64,000 bases of DNA from Altererythrobacter sp. TH136. GTDB taxonomy: Bacteria > Pseudomonadota > Alphaproteobacteria > Sphingomonadales > Sphingomonadaceae. The stretch lies in contig NZ_CP041409.1 in the NCBI RefSeq assembly GCF_007065885.1, forward strand, positions 1,411,501-1,475,500, given 5' to 3'. Below, piece by piece: positions 55,617-64,000 of this stretch. The translations under genes and the position numbers were made by a program. Every line of letters starts with the position of its first letter. The stretch's first letter is position 1. The notes under the pieces are model-generated. The model did no database searches and had not been told where the DNA came from. It saw only the letters and a list, made by a program, of their open reading frames with translations.

Positions 55617-56807
55617 TCAGTGCGTGCCGCGCAGTTGATCAAGGTAGTCGCTCCACCACTGCGCCATACGCACCCGTTCCTCCCAGTGCTGACCGCGATG
55701 GTAGATGCCGCGGATGGCATTGTGGTCCTGGTGCGCGAGCGCGCGCTCGATCGCATCGTGACTCCACAAGCCGGACTCGTTGAGCAACGTCGAAGCGGTC
55801 GCGCGCAAACCGTGAGCGGTCATCTCGTCGCCTGAGTATCCCATCCGCCGCAGTGCTGCATTGACTGTGTTCTCGCTCATCGGCCGACCGCGTGCGTGCA
55901 TCGATCGAAAGATGAAGCGCGACCCACCATTTACCGTTCGGATCTGCTCGATGATTGCGAGCACTTGGCGCGACAGCGGCACCGCGTGCGGGCGGCGCGA
56001 TTTCATCTTGCCAGCCGGGATCCGCCATACTGATGCTGCAATGTCGAGTTCGTCCCATTCCGCGTGCCGCAGCTCGCCCGGCCGCACAAACACGTGAGGC
56101 GCGATCTGGAGCGCGAAGCGAGTGGTGTAGTTGCCTTCGTACTTGTCGATTGCCCGCAGTAGGCCGCCGAGCTCCGCCGGGTCGGTGATGGCGGCGTAGT
56201 GCTTGGCCTTGGGGGCGATCAGCGCCCCCTGGAGCGGTGCACAGGGATCATGTTCGCAGCGTAGCGTTGCCACACCGAAGCGGAATACGCGGGAGCCAAA
56301 GCTCCGCAGCCGCCGGGCCTTTTCGTAGTTCCCTTGGCCTTCGTGCTTCTTGAGCACGCTGAGCATTTCATGTGGGGTGATTTCGGCAATGGGGCGCCGG
56401 CCGATCGATTTGTTGAGCACGGCGGCTAGCCAGTTCATCTTCACCAGGGTTGCCATCGCCAGCCCTTCGGCCTCGCGCTTGGCAATAAACTCGTGCGCCA
56501 CTGACTCAAACGTGTCGCCAGCTCGTATAAGCGCTGCGACTTTCTCCTCGCGCTTGCGCCGTGCCGGATCGCCGCCGCCGCCGATTTCGACCCGTGCCTG
56601 GTCGCGCTTCAGCCGGGCTTCGCGTAGGCCCACCTCGGGGTAGCGTCCGAAGGTAAGTTTCTTCTCGCGCCCGTCCTGGCGATACTTCATCCGCCACAGC
56701 TTCGAGCCGTTGGTCCGGATAAGGATATACAGCCCGCCACTGTCGGCGAGCTTCCAGTCCTTGTCGCGCGGGGTCGCCTGCTTCAGCTGCAGATCGGTCA
56801 GAGCCAT
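55617..56807 (-). CDS. int: Tyrosine-type integrase of the island
   Basis: 396 residues from the ATG at 56807 (GGAGAGG upstream). The N-terminal domain is the DUF4102 arm-binding type (ALTDLQLKQATPRDKDWKLAD, GLYILIRTNGSKLWRMKYRQ, LTFGRYPEVGLREARLKRDQ). The catalytic domain has the R-H-R-Y set: RPGELRHAEWDEL, HGLRATASTLLNE and a terminal GIYHRG region with the Tyr. Integrases of this class insert into the 3' ends of tRNA genes, here tRNA-Leu next door. It recombines the two 34-bp repeats. Confidence 0.96.
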   Translation of the reverse strand: MALTDLQLKQATPRDKDWKLADSGGLYILIRTNGSKLWRMKYRQDGREKKLTFGRYPEVGLREARLKRDQARVEIGGGGDPARRKREEKVAALIRAGDTFESVAHEFIAKREAEGLAMATLVKMNWLAAVLNKSIGRRPIAEITPHEMLSVLKKHEGQGNYEKARRLRSFGSRVFRFGVATLRCEHDPCAPLQGALIAPKAKHYAAITDPAELGGLLRAIDKYEGNYTTRFALQIAPHVFVRPGELRHAEWDELDIAASVWRIPAGKMKSRRPHAVPLSRQVLAIIEQIRTVNGGSRFIFRSMHARGRPMSENTVNAALRRMGYSGDEMTAHGLRATASTLLNESGLWSHDAIERALAHQDHNAIRGIYHRGQHWEERVRMAQWWSDYLDQLRGTH

Positions 56808-56853
56808 AGGGGCCTCTCCATCGAGATCGGCGCCAAAAGCGTCATTTTCAGGT

Positions 56854-56887
56854 GGGGCCTCGGGCAAAGAAAGGCCCCCGAGGCCCC
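56854..56887. terminator. GC-rich hairpin between tRNA-Leu and integrase
   Basis: GGGGCCTCGGG (56854-56864) pairs perfectly with CCCGAGGCCCC (56877-56887) around a 12-base loop. Read on the minus strand it lies downstream of the tRNA-Leu and may be its terminator; it could also shield the integrase start. Confidence 0.6.
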
Positions 56888-56980
56888 CAGATCGAAAATG
56901 AACGTCAGCGAACGCAAGCGATCAAACTGGAGAAATTTCTACACGAAAACAGTGGGTTTGTCGACCGCTGGCGAACGCCA

Positions 56981-57014
56981 GCGAAAGAACAAATGGTGCC
57001 CAGAAGAGGACTCG
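56981..57014. repeat. Right attachment site (att) within tRNA-Leu
   Basis: Partner of 4061-4094: 34 bp with two mismatches, 21 identical bases at the inner end (56994-57014) that form the tRNA 3' end and part of the T arm. Confidence 0.9.
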
Positions 57015-57080
57015 AACCTCCACGCCCTTGCGAGCGCCGCCACCTGAAGACGGTGCGTCTACCAATTCCGCCATCTGGGC
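56994..57080 (-). tRNA. tRNA-Leu, anticodon CAG
   Basis: 87 bases on the minus strand, starting GCCCAGATGGCGGAATTGG and ending TGGGCACCA. The anticodon stem-loop CCGTC-TTCAGGT-GGCGG gives CAG, the long variable arm GGCGCTCGCAAGGGCGT marks a Leu tRNA, and the T arm GAGG-TTCGAGT-CCTC is canonical. The CCA is encoded. It is the target of the island and remains intact after integration. Confidence 0.96.
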
Positions 57081-57241
57081 ACACGTGGCGGCTGGTCAAC
57101 TGCGTCCGGCCGCCGGGTAGGCGGGGGCCGATAGCGGGGGGCGGGCGCGGTTGTCAACTCGTGCTTTGCGTTGCAAGCCGGTTGCGGCAGGGAAGCGATT
57201 GCGGCAGGGCGCGAGCGAATTACTCCCAAGGCGATGAAAGC

Positions 57242-58186
57242 ATGTCACGACGCGATCCCCTGTATGGCAAACTGGTCACGATCGTCGGCGGGAGCGGCTT
57301 TGTCGGCAACCACCTGGCCGGTGCCCTGCTGGGGCGTGGCGCCCGGATTCGCGTGGCGAGCCGCCACCCGGAAACCGCCCATCACCTCAAACCTTTGGCG
57401 CAGCTCGGCCAGATTCAGGCTGCGCGCTGCGATGCGACCCGTCCTGACAGCGTTGCGCAGGCGATTGCTGGCGCGGATGCGGTGGTGAATCTGGTCGGCA
57501 CGTTCTCGGGCGATGTGATGGGCACGATCTGCGGCGGCGCCCGCAACATCGCGCAGGCGGCAGCGGCGGCTGGTTGCGAGGCGATGGTTCACGTCAGCGC
57601 CATCGGGGCCGACGCGAGCTCTCCGGCCGGATACGCCCGCGCGAAAGCGGGAAGTGAGGCGTTCGTCCTGGATGCCTTTCCTCAAGCGACGGTTCTGCGG
57701 CCGAGCGTGCTGTTCGGCGAAGACGACAACTTCGTCCAGATGTTCGCGCGGCTGATCGGTGCGCTGCCAGTGCTGCCGGTCTTCGCCCCTCATGCGCCGC
57801 TGCAGCCGCTGTTCGTGGATGACGCGGCCGAGGCGGTGGCGGTGGCGCTGGGCGCGCCGCAAACCTATGGCGGCAAGATCTACGAGATCGCCGGCCCCGA
57901 GAGCATCACCATGCTCGACCTGAACCGCCGGATCGCCGCCAGCCAGAGGCGCGATCGCACCTTCATCCCGCTCCCGGACGGCGTCTCAGCGCTATTCGCC
58001 ATGCTTCCGGGGACGCCAATGAACACCGACCAGTGGACGCTGCTGCAGGCTGGCAATCGCCCGTCAGGGGCGCTGCCCGGAATCGACGCCTTTGGTATCG
58101 TCCCGCGGCCGCTCGGGCTGTTTCTGGATCGCTGGATGACCCGCTATCGCAGGCACGGGCGTTTTAACGAGAAACTTGTCGGCTAA
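57242..58186 (+). CDS. NAD(P)-binding epimerase-like protein, NDUFA9 type (complex I-linked)
   Basis: 314 residues from the ATG at 57242 (AAGGCG upstream); the longer frame runs over the tRNA gene and is not used. Rossmann fold with GGSGFVGNHLAGALLGRGA, a DAVVNLVGTFS segment, VHVSAIGADASSPAGYARAKAGSE and VLRPSVLFGEDDNFV. It belongs to the NDUFA9-like branch of short-chain dehydrogenases, in bacteria often annotated as complex I assembly or ubiquinone-related proteins. It lies next to tRNA-Leu on the original chromosome. Confidence 0.88.
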   Translation: MSRRDPLYGKLVTIVGGSGFVGNHLAGALLGRGARIRVASRHPETAHHLKPLAQLGQIQAARCDATRPDSVAQAIAGADAVVNLVGTFSGDVMGTICGGARNIAQAAAAAGCEAMVHVSAIGADASSPAGYARAKAGSEAFVLDAFPQATVLRPSVLFGEDDNFVQMFARLIGALPVLPVFAPHAPLQPLFVDDAAEAVAVALGAPQTYGGKIYEIAGPESITMLDLNRRIAASQRRDRTFIPLPDGVSALFAMLPGTPMNTDQWTLLQAGNRPSGALPGIDAFGIVPRPLGLFLDRWMTRYRRHGRFNEKLVG

Positions 58187-58214
58187 CCCAGGTCGCCGGC
58201 TAAGCCACCGTCCA

Positions 58215-58706
58215 TTAACCCGCACTCGTGCTGGGCGGGGACGTTCCTTCATCAGCGAGCAGCGTGAGCGGTTCGACGATCAGTGTGCCGCCATCGGATC
58301 CCACGATCCGGACGCGCGTCCCGGCAGCCATCTCAGGGCCGCGCGCGGGCCACTGACTGTCCCCTTGCGTCACGCGGCCTTCGCCATGCTCGATCGCCTG
58401 TGCGACGGTGCCGGTCTGGCCCACGAGCCGCCCCAGCCGGTCGTTCATCAAGGGATCGCTGCTCTCGATCGGCTGCTCGCCGAAAATCCGCCGGGCGGTG
58501 AAAACCGCGATCAGCGACAGGGAAACGAACTCGACAATCTGCAGCGGCACGCCGAAATCGAACACCATCGTCAGCGCGCCGGTGGCGAGCGCGGCGAGCG
58601 CGAGCCAGATCAGGTACACGCCGGGCACGATCATCTCGAGACCCGCGAGGACGAGGCCGAAGGCGATCCACGCCCAGGCAGCATCGATATCGGTCAGCCA
58701 GTCCAT
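58215..58706 (-). CDS. NfeD-family membrane protein
   Basis: 163 residues. Two to three hydrophobic helices (AWAWIAFGLVLAGLEMIVPG; YLIWLALAALATGALTMVF; IVEFVSLSLIAVFTARRI) precede a small OB-fold C-terminal domain (GQTGTVAQAIEHGEGRVTQGDSQWPARG ... VRIVGSDGGTLIVEPL) typical of NfeD. It works with the SPFH protein encoded just upstream, whose stop overlaps its start (TGATG). Confidence 0.92.
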   Translation of the reverse strand: MDWLTDIDAAWAWIAFGLVLAGLEMIVPGVYLIWLALAALATGALTMVFDFGVPLQIVEFVSLSLIAVFTARRIFGEQPIESSDPLMNDRLGRLVGQTGTVAQAIEHGEGRVTQGDSQWPARGPEMAAGTRVRIVGSDGGTLIVEPLTLLADEGTSPPSTSAG

Positions 58707-59707
58707 CAGCGGTTATCGTCCCCAGTACGGGGCACGGCTGTGCGCGGGCGCGGAAGCGGGACGCCGTTGCTTGGCGGCGAAGCGGGGGGTTGTGCGCCTT
58801 CGGCCGGCTTGATCGCTTCTCGTACCAGTTCACCGATACCGCCGAGCGAACCGATCAGCTGGGTGGCCTCGACCGGGAACAGGATGGTCTTGGCGTTGGG
58901 ACTGGTGGCGAACTTGCCGACCGCCTTGGTATACTCCTGAGCGATAAAGTAGTTGATCGCCTGGTTGCCGCTTTGGGCGATCGCATCGGAGACCGCGCGG
59001 GTAGCCTGCGCCTCCGCCTCGGCCGAACGCTCGCGCGCTTCGGCGTCGCGGAAGGCGGCTTCCTTCTTGCCCTCGGCCGACAGGATCGCCGACTGCTTCT
59101 CACCCTCCGCACGCAGGATGCGGCTGGCGCGTTCGCCTTCCGCTTCGAGGATTTCGGCGCGCTTGAGGCGCTCGGCCTTCATCTGCCGGGCCATCGCTTC
59201 GGAAATGTCGAGCGGCGGGCGGATGTCCTTGATCTCCACGCGGGTGATTTTGATGCCCCAGGGCGAGGTTGCATGATCAACCACGCCCAGCAGGCGCGCG
59301 TTGATCTCGTCACGCTTGGACAGCGTTTCGTCGAGATCCATCGAACCCATCACGGTGCGCAGGTTGGTGGTCGTAATCGCCATGATGGCACCGTACAGGT
59401 TGTGCACCTCGTACGCCGCCTTGCCGGCATCGAGCACCTGGAAGAACACGACCGCATCGACCCCCACCATCGCGTTGTCGGCGGTGATGATTTCCTGGCC
59501 CGGAATATCGAGGACCTGCTCCATCATGTTCACCTTCTGCCCGACGCGGTCGACGAAGGGGGTGATGATGTGCAGTCCGGGATTGGCCGACTTGGTAAAG
59601 CGCCCGAAGCGCTCGATCGTATAGACATACCCCTGCCGCACCACTCGCACCGAACTGAGCAGGAAGATCACCAGCACGGCGACAATCAGGATAAGAGTAA
59701 GGGCCAA
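58706..59707 (-). CDS. SPFH/band-7 (stomatin-like) membrane protein
   Basis: 333 residues from a TTG at 59707, chosen because AAGGAGG lies five bases upstream and the protein then begins with its membrane helix ([20 protein letters not shown]). The SPFH domain follows ([35 protein letters not shown] ... [19 protein letters not shown]), then a long coiled-coil-like Ala/Glu-rich stretch ([21 protein letters not shown]). These proteins form oligomeric microdomains with NfeD. Confidence 0.92.
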   Translation of the reverse strand: MALTLILIVAVLVIFLLSSVRVVRQGYVYTIERFGRFTKSANPGLHIITPFVDRVGQKVNMMEQVLDIPGQEIITADNAMVGVDAVVFFQVLDAGKAAYEVHNLYGAIMAITTTNLRTVMGSMDLDETLSKRDEINARLLGVVDHATSPWGIKITRVEIKDIRPPLDISEAMARQMKAERLKRAEILEAEGERASRILRAEGEKQSAILSAEGKKEAAFRDAEARERSAEAEAQATRAVSDAIAQSGNQAINYFIAQEYTKAVGKFATSPNAKTILFPVEATQLIGSLGGIGELVREAIKPAEGAQPPASPPSNGVPLPRPRTAVPRTGDDNR

Positions 59708-59951
59708 AATTTCCTCCTTGAGCGAAAGATATCGTAGCGTCCGAGGGCCTGCCCGCAAGCAAAACCGGACTGCGGCCGTCGCGCGTCACATCCTCCGCAA
59801 GCTGCCCCCACGCTTCCTGTTGCTCGTCGATCGACTACATCCGTCGTCGAACGAAACCTGCCGCTCGTCGAGCGTGTAGCGCGCGCCATCACCAAGAGAA
59901 GTAGCTGAATCGCAGGGAAGAAGTGCGGCGACGCACGATGGAGACAGATCT

Positions 59952-62051
59952 ATGAAGTTGACCGTGGCTGCCACGTTGCTGTGCAGCGCAGCCTTCGTGT
60001 CGCCGGCTGCGGCGCAGGACGTGGAGACCGGTGACGCCGCCCCGCCCCAGTCGACCGAGGTCGCCTCGCCCACCGAGGCGCCCGCGGGCCGGCAAGTCTA
60101 CACGCCGGCTGATTTCGCCCGCTACGCGCCCAAGACCGCGGCCGACATGATCCAGCAGATTCCCGGCTTCAATATTCGCGAGAGCGAGCAATTGCGCGGG
60201 TTGGGCCAGGCGACCGGCAACGTGCTGTTCAACGGCAAGCGGTCCTCGACCAAATCGGAATCGCTGTTCAACCTGCTTACCCGCATTCCCGCCACCAACG
60301 TGGAGCGGATCGAGATCGTCGATGGCGCCACCCTCGATATCCCCGGCTTGTCGGGCCAGGTCGCCAACATCGTGTATCAGTCGAACGCTCTGTCGGGGCA
60401 GTTTGCCTGGACCGGCCAGGTGCGCGCGCATTATGCCGATCCGCTGTTTACCCGTGGTAGCGTGTCGGTCAGCGGGCGCAGCGGGGCGCTCGAGTACGAA
60501 GCCGGCATCGACAACAGCGATGCGGGGCGCAGCGCGGCGGGCGGGCCCACGCGGATCCTCGATCGGGACAATGTACTTACCGAACTGCGGTCCGATACGT
60601 GGACGAGCAATTATGATGCACCCAAGATTTCGGGCAAAGTGACCTGGAACGGCGCGGGCGGCAGCGTGGCGCACGCAAACGCGCACTACCAGCGCACCTA
60701 TTCGCGCTACGACGAACGGGGTTTGCGCCAGCCGACGGGGCTGCCGGACCGGGTTCGTACCCTGATCGAGCGCAACGACACCTGGAATTACGAGCTGGGC
60801 GGAGATTACGAGTTCGGCCTTGGCCCCGGCAAGCTCAAGCTGATCGGCCTGCGGAGTTATAGTCACGAGCCTTATCTGCAGCAGACCCTGACCGAATTCG
60901 ACGACGGCAGCGCTGCCGTGGGCGATCGCTTCACGCAGACCGGCAACCTCGCTGAGACCGTCGCGCGGGGCGAATACAGCTGGAAGATGTTCGGCGGCGA
61001 CTGGCAGCTTTCGGGTGAAGCGGCGTTCAACACGCTGGATAACGTTTCGGGCCTGTTCGTGCTCGCCCCTTCGGGCGAGTTCACCGAAATCCCGTTCCCT
61101 GAGGGGACCGGCGGGGTGAAGGAAGACCGCTACGAGGCGCTGCTGAGTTTCGGCCGCAAGCTGACCGATACGCTGTCGTTCCAGCTGATCGGCGGCGCGG
61201 AGACTTCGACCATCGCGCAGACCGGGGCGAACGGCCTGACCCGCTCGTTTTTCCGGCCCAAGGGCACGCTTTCCCTCGCCTGGAAACCGAGCGAGGACTT
61301 CGACGCTTCGCTCAAGATCCGCCGCCGCGTGCTGCAGCTGAACTTCTACAACTTCCTGGCCCGCGCATTCCTCAACGACGGGAATGCCAACGAAGGCAAC
61401 ATCGACCTGCTGCCGCAGCAGGACTGGAGCTACGAAGCCGAGTTCAACAAAAAGCAGGGCCCCTGGGGTTCCCAGCAGTTCCGCCTGATCTACCGCGATG
61501 TTGAGGATTACGTGGACATCATCCCCGTCGCTGGCGGCGGCGAAGCGGTCGGTAACATCGCCAAGAGCTGGGCGGCAGCGTTCATTTCCACCAGCACCAT
61601 CAAGTTCGATCCCATGGGGCTCAAGGGGCTGAAGCTCGACGTGACGGGTGTGATCCAGGAATCCGGGCTGCGCGATCCGTTCACTGGTGAGAATCGCCAG
61701 TGGAGCAATTTCGCCACCCGTCAGCTCAACGTGGCCTTGCGCTACGACATGCCGCAGACCGACTGGGCGTTCGGCGCCGATGCCAATTACACCCACTTCG
61801 AACCGCGCTATCGCAGCAATTCGGTCGATCGCACCTGGGAGGGGCCGGTATTCGCGGGCGTGTTTGTGGAGAACAAGGACGTGGCCGGGCTGACCGTGAG
61901 AGCCGCGGTCGATAACATTCTCAACGCCCGGTCCCGCCGCTACCGCGAAGTCTACACGGGCCTTCGCGGGGTGACCCCGATCTCCTTCATCGAGGATCGC
62001 GACCGCCTGATCGGACCGATCTTCAGCCTGTCGGTGCGCGGCAACTTCTAG
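59952..62051 (+). CDS. TonB-dependent outer-membrane receptor
   Basis: 699 residues, ATG after GGAGACA. A signal peptide ends PAAAQD. The plug is present (TPADFARYAPKTAADMIQQIPGFNIRE; NVERIEIVDGATLDIPGL) and the barrel ends SVRGNF with the C-terminal Phe. The plug lacks a clear TonB box, replaced by an acidic Pro-rich linker, as in some sphingomonad receptors of unknown ligand. It stands alone on the chromosomal side of the island. Confidence 0.88.
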   Translation: MKLTVAATLLCSAAFVSPAAAQDVETGDAAPPQSTEVASPTEAPAGRQVYTPADFARYAPKTAADMIQQIPGFNIRESEQLRGLGQATGNVLFNGKRSSTKSESLFNLLTRIPATNVERIEIVDGATLDIPGLSGQVANIVYQSNALSGQFAWTGQVRAHYADPLFTRGSVSVSGRSGALEYEAGIDNSDAGRSAAGGPTRILDRDNVLTELRSDTWTSNYDAPKISGKVTWNGAGGSVAHANAHYQRTYSRYDERGLRQPTGLPDRVRTLIERNDTWNYELGGDYEFGLGPGKLKLIGLRSYSHEPYLQQTLTEFDDGSAAVGDRFTQTGNLAETVARGEYSWKMFGGDWQLSGEAAFNTLDNVSGLFVLAPSGEFTEIPFPEGTGGVKEDRYEALLSFGRKLTDTLSFQLIGGAETSTIAQTGANGLTRSFFRPKGTLSLAWKPSEDFDASLKIRRRVLQLNFYNFLARAFLNDGNANEGNIDLLPQQDWSYEAEFNKKQGPWGSQQFRLIYRDVEDYVDIIPVAGGGEAVGNIAKSWAAAFISTSTIKFDPMGLKGLKLDVTGVIQESGLRDPFTGENRQWSNFATRQLNVALRYDMPQTDWAFGADANYTHFEPRYRSNSVDRTWEGPVFAGVFVENKDVAGLTVRAAVDNILNARSRRYREVYTGLRGVTPISFIEDRDRLIGPIFSLSVRGNF

Positions 62052-62089
62052 TCCTTCCCCCTCCCAACGCTGCACGATAGAGCGTGCGC

Positions 62090-63079
62090 ATGAAGAAGCG
62101 CGCACTCGCCGGTCGCATGGTCCACCCCGTGGGCCTCGGCTGCATGAACCTGTCGTGGGCTTATGGAGATCCGCCGCCGCACGCCGACAAGATCCGCCTG
62201 CTGGAGCGTGCGCTCGACCTGGGCTACGATCACTTCGACACGTCAAACATCTACGGCCTTGGCCGCAACGAGACGCTGCTGGGCGAAGCGATCATGCACC
62301 GGCGCGGCGACTTCCTGCTCGCCAGCAAGACCGGCATCGTCGTGCAGGGTGCGGGGCGCGGGATCGACTGCCGCCCCGAAGCGATGCTCGCCTCGCTCGA
62401 TGAGAGCCTGGCGCGGCTGAAGACTGACCATATCGACCTGTTCTACATGCACCGGCTGGACCGCAAGGTGCCGGTGGCGGACATGGTCGGGGCGCTGGCG
62501 GGAGCCATCGCAGCGGGCAAGATCGGCGCTTATGGCGTCTCGGAATGGGGCGCCGATCACATCCGCGAAGCCCATGCCGTGCACCCGATGGCCGCCGTGC
62601 AGACCGAATACTCGCTGTGGACCCGCAACCCCGAGATCGCAGTGCTAGAGACCACGCGTGAACTCGGCATCGCGTTCGTGGCGTTTTCGCCGGTGGCACG
62701 CGGCGCGCTGGGCGGCGAATTGCGCGATCCCGGCACGCTTGGGGACAAGGACCTGCGGCGGACGATGCCTCGCTTCGACCCCGACAACTGGCCCAAGAAC
62801 CGGGCGCTGATCGACCAGTTCGATGCGCTGGCAGCGGAAGCGGGCATCGCTCCCGCGCAACTCGCGCTCGCCTGGCTGCTGGCGCAGGGGCCTCACGTGC
62901 ACGTGATCCCCGGCACCACCAGCAGCGCCCACCTGGAGGAGAACTTCGCCACCCTGTCGCTCGACGTGCCCGCGGGCCTGCTGGAGCAGGCGGGCGCGCT
63001 GATCAACCACGATAGCGTCAGCGGCCCGCGTTACTCACCCGCGGCGCAGGCTTCGGTCGATACCGAGGAGTTTGCCTAA
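62090..63079 (+). CDS. Aldo/keto reductase
   Basis: 329 residues from the ATG at 62090. The fold is clear: VHPVGLGCMNLSWAYGD at the start, the catalytic Asp/Tyr region FDTSNIYGLGRNE, FLLASKTGI with the active Lys, DLFYMHRLD with the His, IGAYGVSEWG and the NADPH-binding end VIPGTTSSAHLEEN. It probably reduces aldehydes or ketones with NADPH. Its end overlaps the convergent hydrolase gene by four bases. Confidence 0.93.
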   Translation: MKKRALAGRMVHPVGLGCMNLSWAYGDPPPHADKIRLLERALDLGYDHFDTSNIYGLGRNETLLGEAIMHRRGDFLLASKTGIVVQGAGRGIDCRPEAMLASLDESLARLKTDHIDLFYMHRLDRKVPVADMVGALAGAIAAGKIGAYGVSEWGADHIREAHAVHPMAAVQTEYSLWTRNPEIAVLETTRELGIAFVAFSPVARGALGGELRDPGTLGDKDLRRTMPRFDPDNWPKNRALIDQFDALAAEAGIAPAQLALAWLLAQGPHVHVIPGTTSSAHLEENFATLSLDVPAGLLEQAGALINHDSVSGPRYSPAAQASVDTEEFA

Positions 63080-63933
63080 AGCTGGCGCGCGTATAGCGCC
63101 AGCAGCTGGCCCCAGGCGCGATCGGCCTGGACCGTATCGTAGGCCGGGCTATCGAGCACACACCAACCGTGGTCGGCAGGATACACCTCGACCTCTCCCG
63201 CCGCGCCGGAGGCGGTCAACGCCTGGCGCAGTTCGGTTTTCGCGGACGGCTGCTTGGCATCATCGTCGCGCGCGATCGCGATCAGGTAGCCGGCACCGGA
63301 CTGCAATATGCGATGCGGACTGGTCGGTTTGTCCGACACCAGACCGCCGCCGTGGAAACTCGCCGCCGCTTTGATCCGCTGGGGCGCCGCTGCCGCGCTG
63401 TAGATCGTGTAGCTGCCGGTCATGCAGTAGCCCTGGTTGCCGATTCCCCGCGTCCGGTCCACGGCCTTTTGCCCGTCGAGCCAGGCCGTGAGCGCGCGCG
63501 CGTCGCGGGTGATCGTTTCGAATGACACCTTGGCGCGCCACGGCGCCACTTTCTCAAACCCCTTTTTCGCCACGAAATCGGCGAAATCGGCGAATTGCAT
63601 CGCGGTCACGTCGCGGAAATAGGGGTTCGGCACGATCACCGCGTAGCCTTCGCTCGCAAGCCGGCGCGCCATGACCTTTTTCGCTTCGCGCACGCCGGCG
63701 ATGTCGGGCCACAGGATGACCGCAGGCGCTGCCTTGGCGGGGTGTACAAAGAACGCGTCCATGATCCCGTCGGCGGTGGGGATGGTGACCATGCTTTCGG
63801 TCAGGCCGCTCGCGCCGGCGCCGCTTTCCAGCGAGGTGCAGGCGGCCAGCCCGGCCAGCGCGCCGGTGGCCGCGAACCCGCGCCGGGTCATGCCCCGCTT
63901 GGCAAACTGTTCCAGATCGGTTTCGTCGCACAT
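63076..63933 (-). CDS. Dienelactone-hydrolase-family protein, exported
   Basis: 285 residues, ATG after AGGAGAG. The N terminus carries a Tat-type signal (MTRRGFAATGALAGLAACTS), which may also be a lipobox. Dienelactone hydrolase features: VILWPDIAGVREAKKVMARRL, the nucleophile loop GIGNQGYCMTGSYT with Cys as nucleophile, and ADHGW with the His. It would cleave a lactone or ester in the periplasm; the substrate is unknown. Confidence 0.87.
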   Translation of the reverse strand: MCDETDLEQFAKRGMTRRGFAATGALAGLAACTSLESGAGASGLTESMVTIPTADGIMDAFFVHPAKAAPAVILWPDIAGVREAKKVMARRLASEGYAVIVPNPYFRDVTAMQFADFADFVAKKGFEKVAPWRAKVSFETITRDARALTAWLDGQKAVDRTRGIGNQGYCMTGSYTIYSAAAAPQRIKAAASFHGGGLVSDKPTSPHRILQSGAGYLIAIARDDDAKQPSAKTELRQALTASGAAGEVEVYPADHGWCVLDSPAYDTVQADRAWGQLLALYARQL

Positions 63934-64000
63934 CGCCGGTCTCTCCTGTCTGTTTCGCCCAGCTTAGCAGCGCCCGGCGATGGGTCCACAACAAGACATC

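Larger units (their letters stand above)
4061..57014. mobile_element. Integrative genomic island at tRNA-Leu(CAG), about 53 kb
   Basis: Both ends carry the same 34-bp sequence with two mismatches (4061-4094 and 56981-57014); the innermost 21 bp are identical. At the right end this sequence is the 3' end of an intact tRNA-Leu gene, and the first complete gene inside is a tyrosine recombinase, the classic layout of a tRNA-targeted island. An AlpA-like protein, a primase/VapE helicase and an iteron cluster follow the integrase. Cargo comprises copper resistance, an acyl-CoA catabolic cassette and a BREX-centred defence region. No conjugation genes are visible, so it is more likely a mobilisable or satellite-like island than a self-transmissible ICE. 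Confidence in the borders is high; whether it still excises is unknown. Confidence 0.88.

Overview
The window looks like the chromosome of a sphingomonad-type alphaproteobacterium. It is GC-rich, carries large TonB-dependent receptors, a GAACN7GAAC LexA-type box and small sphingomonad-style ORFs, and has many TTG/GTG starts. The dominant feature is a genomic island of about 53 kb (about 4061-57014). Its ends are a 34-bp near-perfect direct repeat that contains the 3' end of an intact tRNA-Leu(CAG) gene (56994-57080, minus), and a tyrosine integrase (55617-56807) lies next to the tRNA. Outside the island are ordinary chromosomal genes: a DUF885 lipoprotein (partial) and a propeller-amidohydrolase on the left; an NDUFA9-like dehydrogenase, an SPFH/NfeD pair, a TonB receptor, an aldo/keto reductase and a dienelactone hydrolase on the right.

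Island, left part (5.5-18.8 kb): a copper/metal resistance block. A long minus-strand operon runs from a MerR-type promoter at about 15.0 kb down to a strong bidirectional terminator at 6.7 kb. It encodes CopA, CopB, small Cys/His/Met-rich exported proteins and DUF305, DUF411, DUF4198 and DUF2231 proteins. A second, nearly identical MerR-type operator lies between a glutaredoxin-MauE fusion and the merR/cueR-like gene. A potassium-channel-like protein, a cysteine-rich copper-storage protein and a third DUF305 protein follow. CopB carries seven copies of a C-x9-C metal-ligand repeat that recurs once at the C terminus of the DUF305 lipoprotein.

Island, middle (19-29.5 kb): a diguanylate cyclase, then an acyl-CoA catabolic cassette (acyl-CoA synthetase, two acyl-CoA dehydrogenases, a LuxR-type solo regulator and a TonB receptor) with a 20-bp lux-box-like palindrome between regulator and receptor. 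Next come an amber-interrupted nuclease gene, three very small genes (one behind a LexA-type box) and the 3' half of a tRNA-Lys(CTT), a likely scar of another integration event.

Island, defence part (29.5-52 kb): a complete type 1 BREX locus (brxA-brxB-brxC-pglX-pglZ-brxL, all minus), an AIPR-family protein, a coupled methyltransferase/AlkB-like dioxygenase pair, a Zn-finger-like protein, an XRE regulator with its own palindrome, a coupled four-gene unit ending in an HD alarmone-hydrolase-like protein, and a second XRE/small-protein pair. The right end has a cluster of TGTTCCACCC-type iterons, a primase/VapE helicase, an AlpA/excisionase-like protein and the integrase: the replication/mobility module.

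Several island genes are broken: a frameshifted methyltransferase, an amber-interrupted nuclease, an out-of-frame leader before the DUF2231 gene, and an acyl-CoA dehydrogenase without its middle domain. The best candidates for something undescribed are the methyltransferase + AlkB pair, the membrane protein/DUF932/HD four-gene unit, the PEHAAMGHC-type copper repeats, and the LuxR solo with its lux box.
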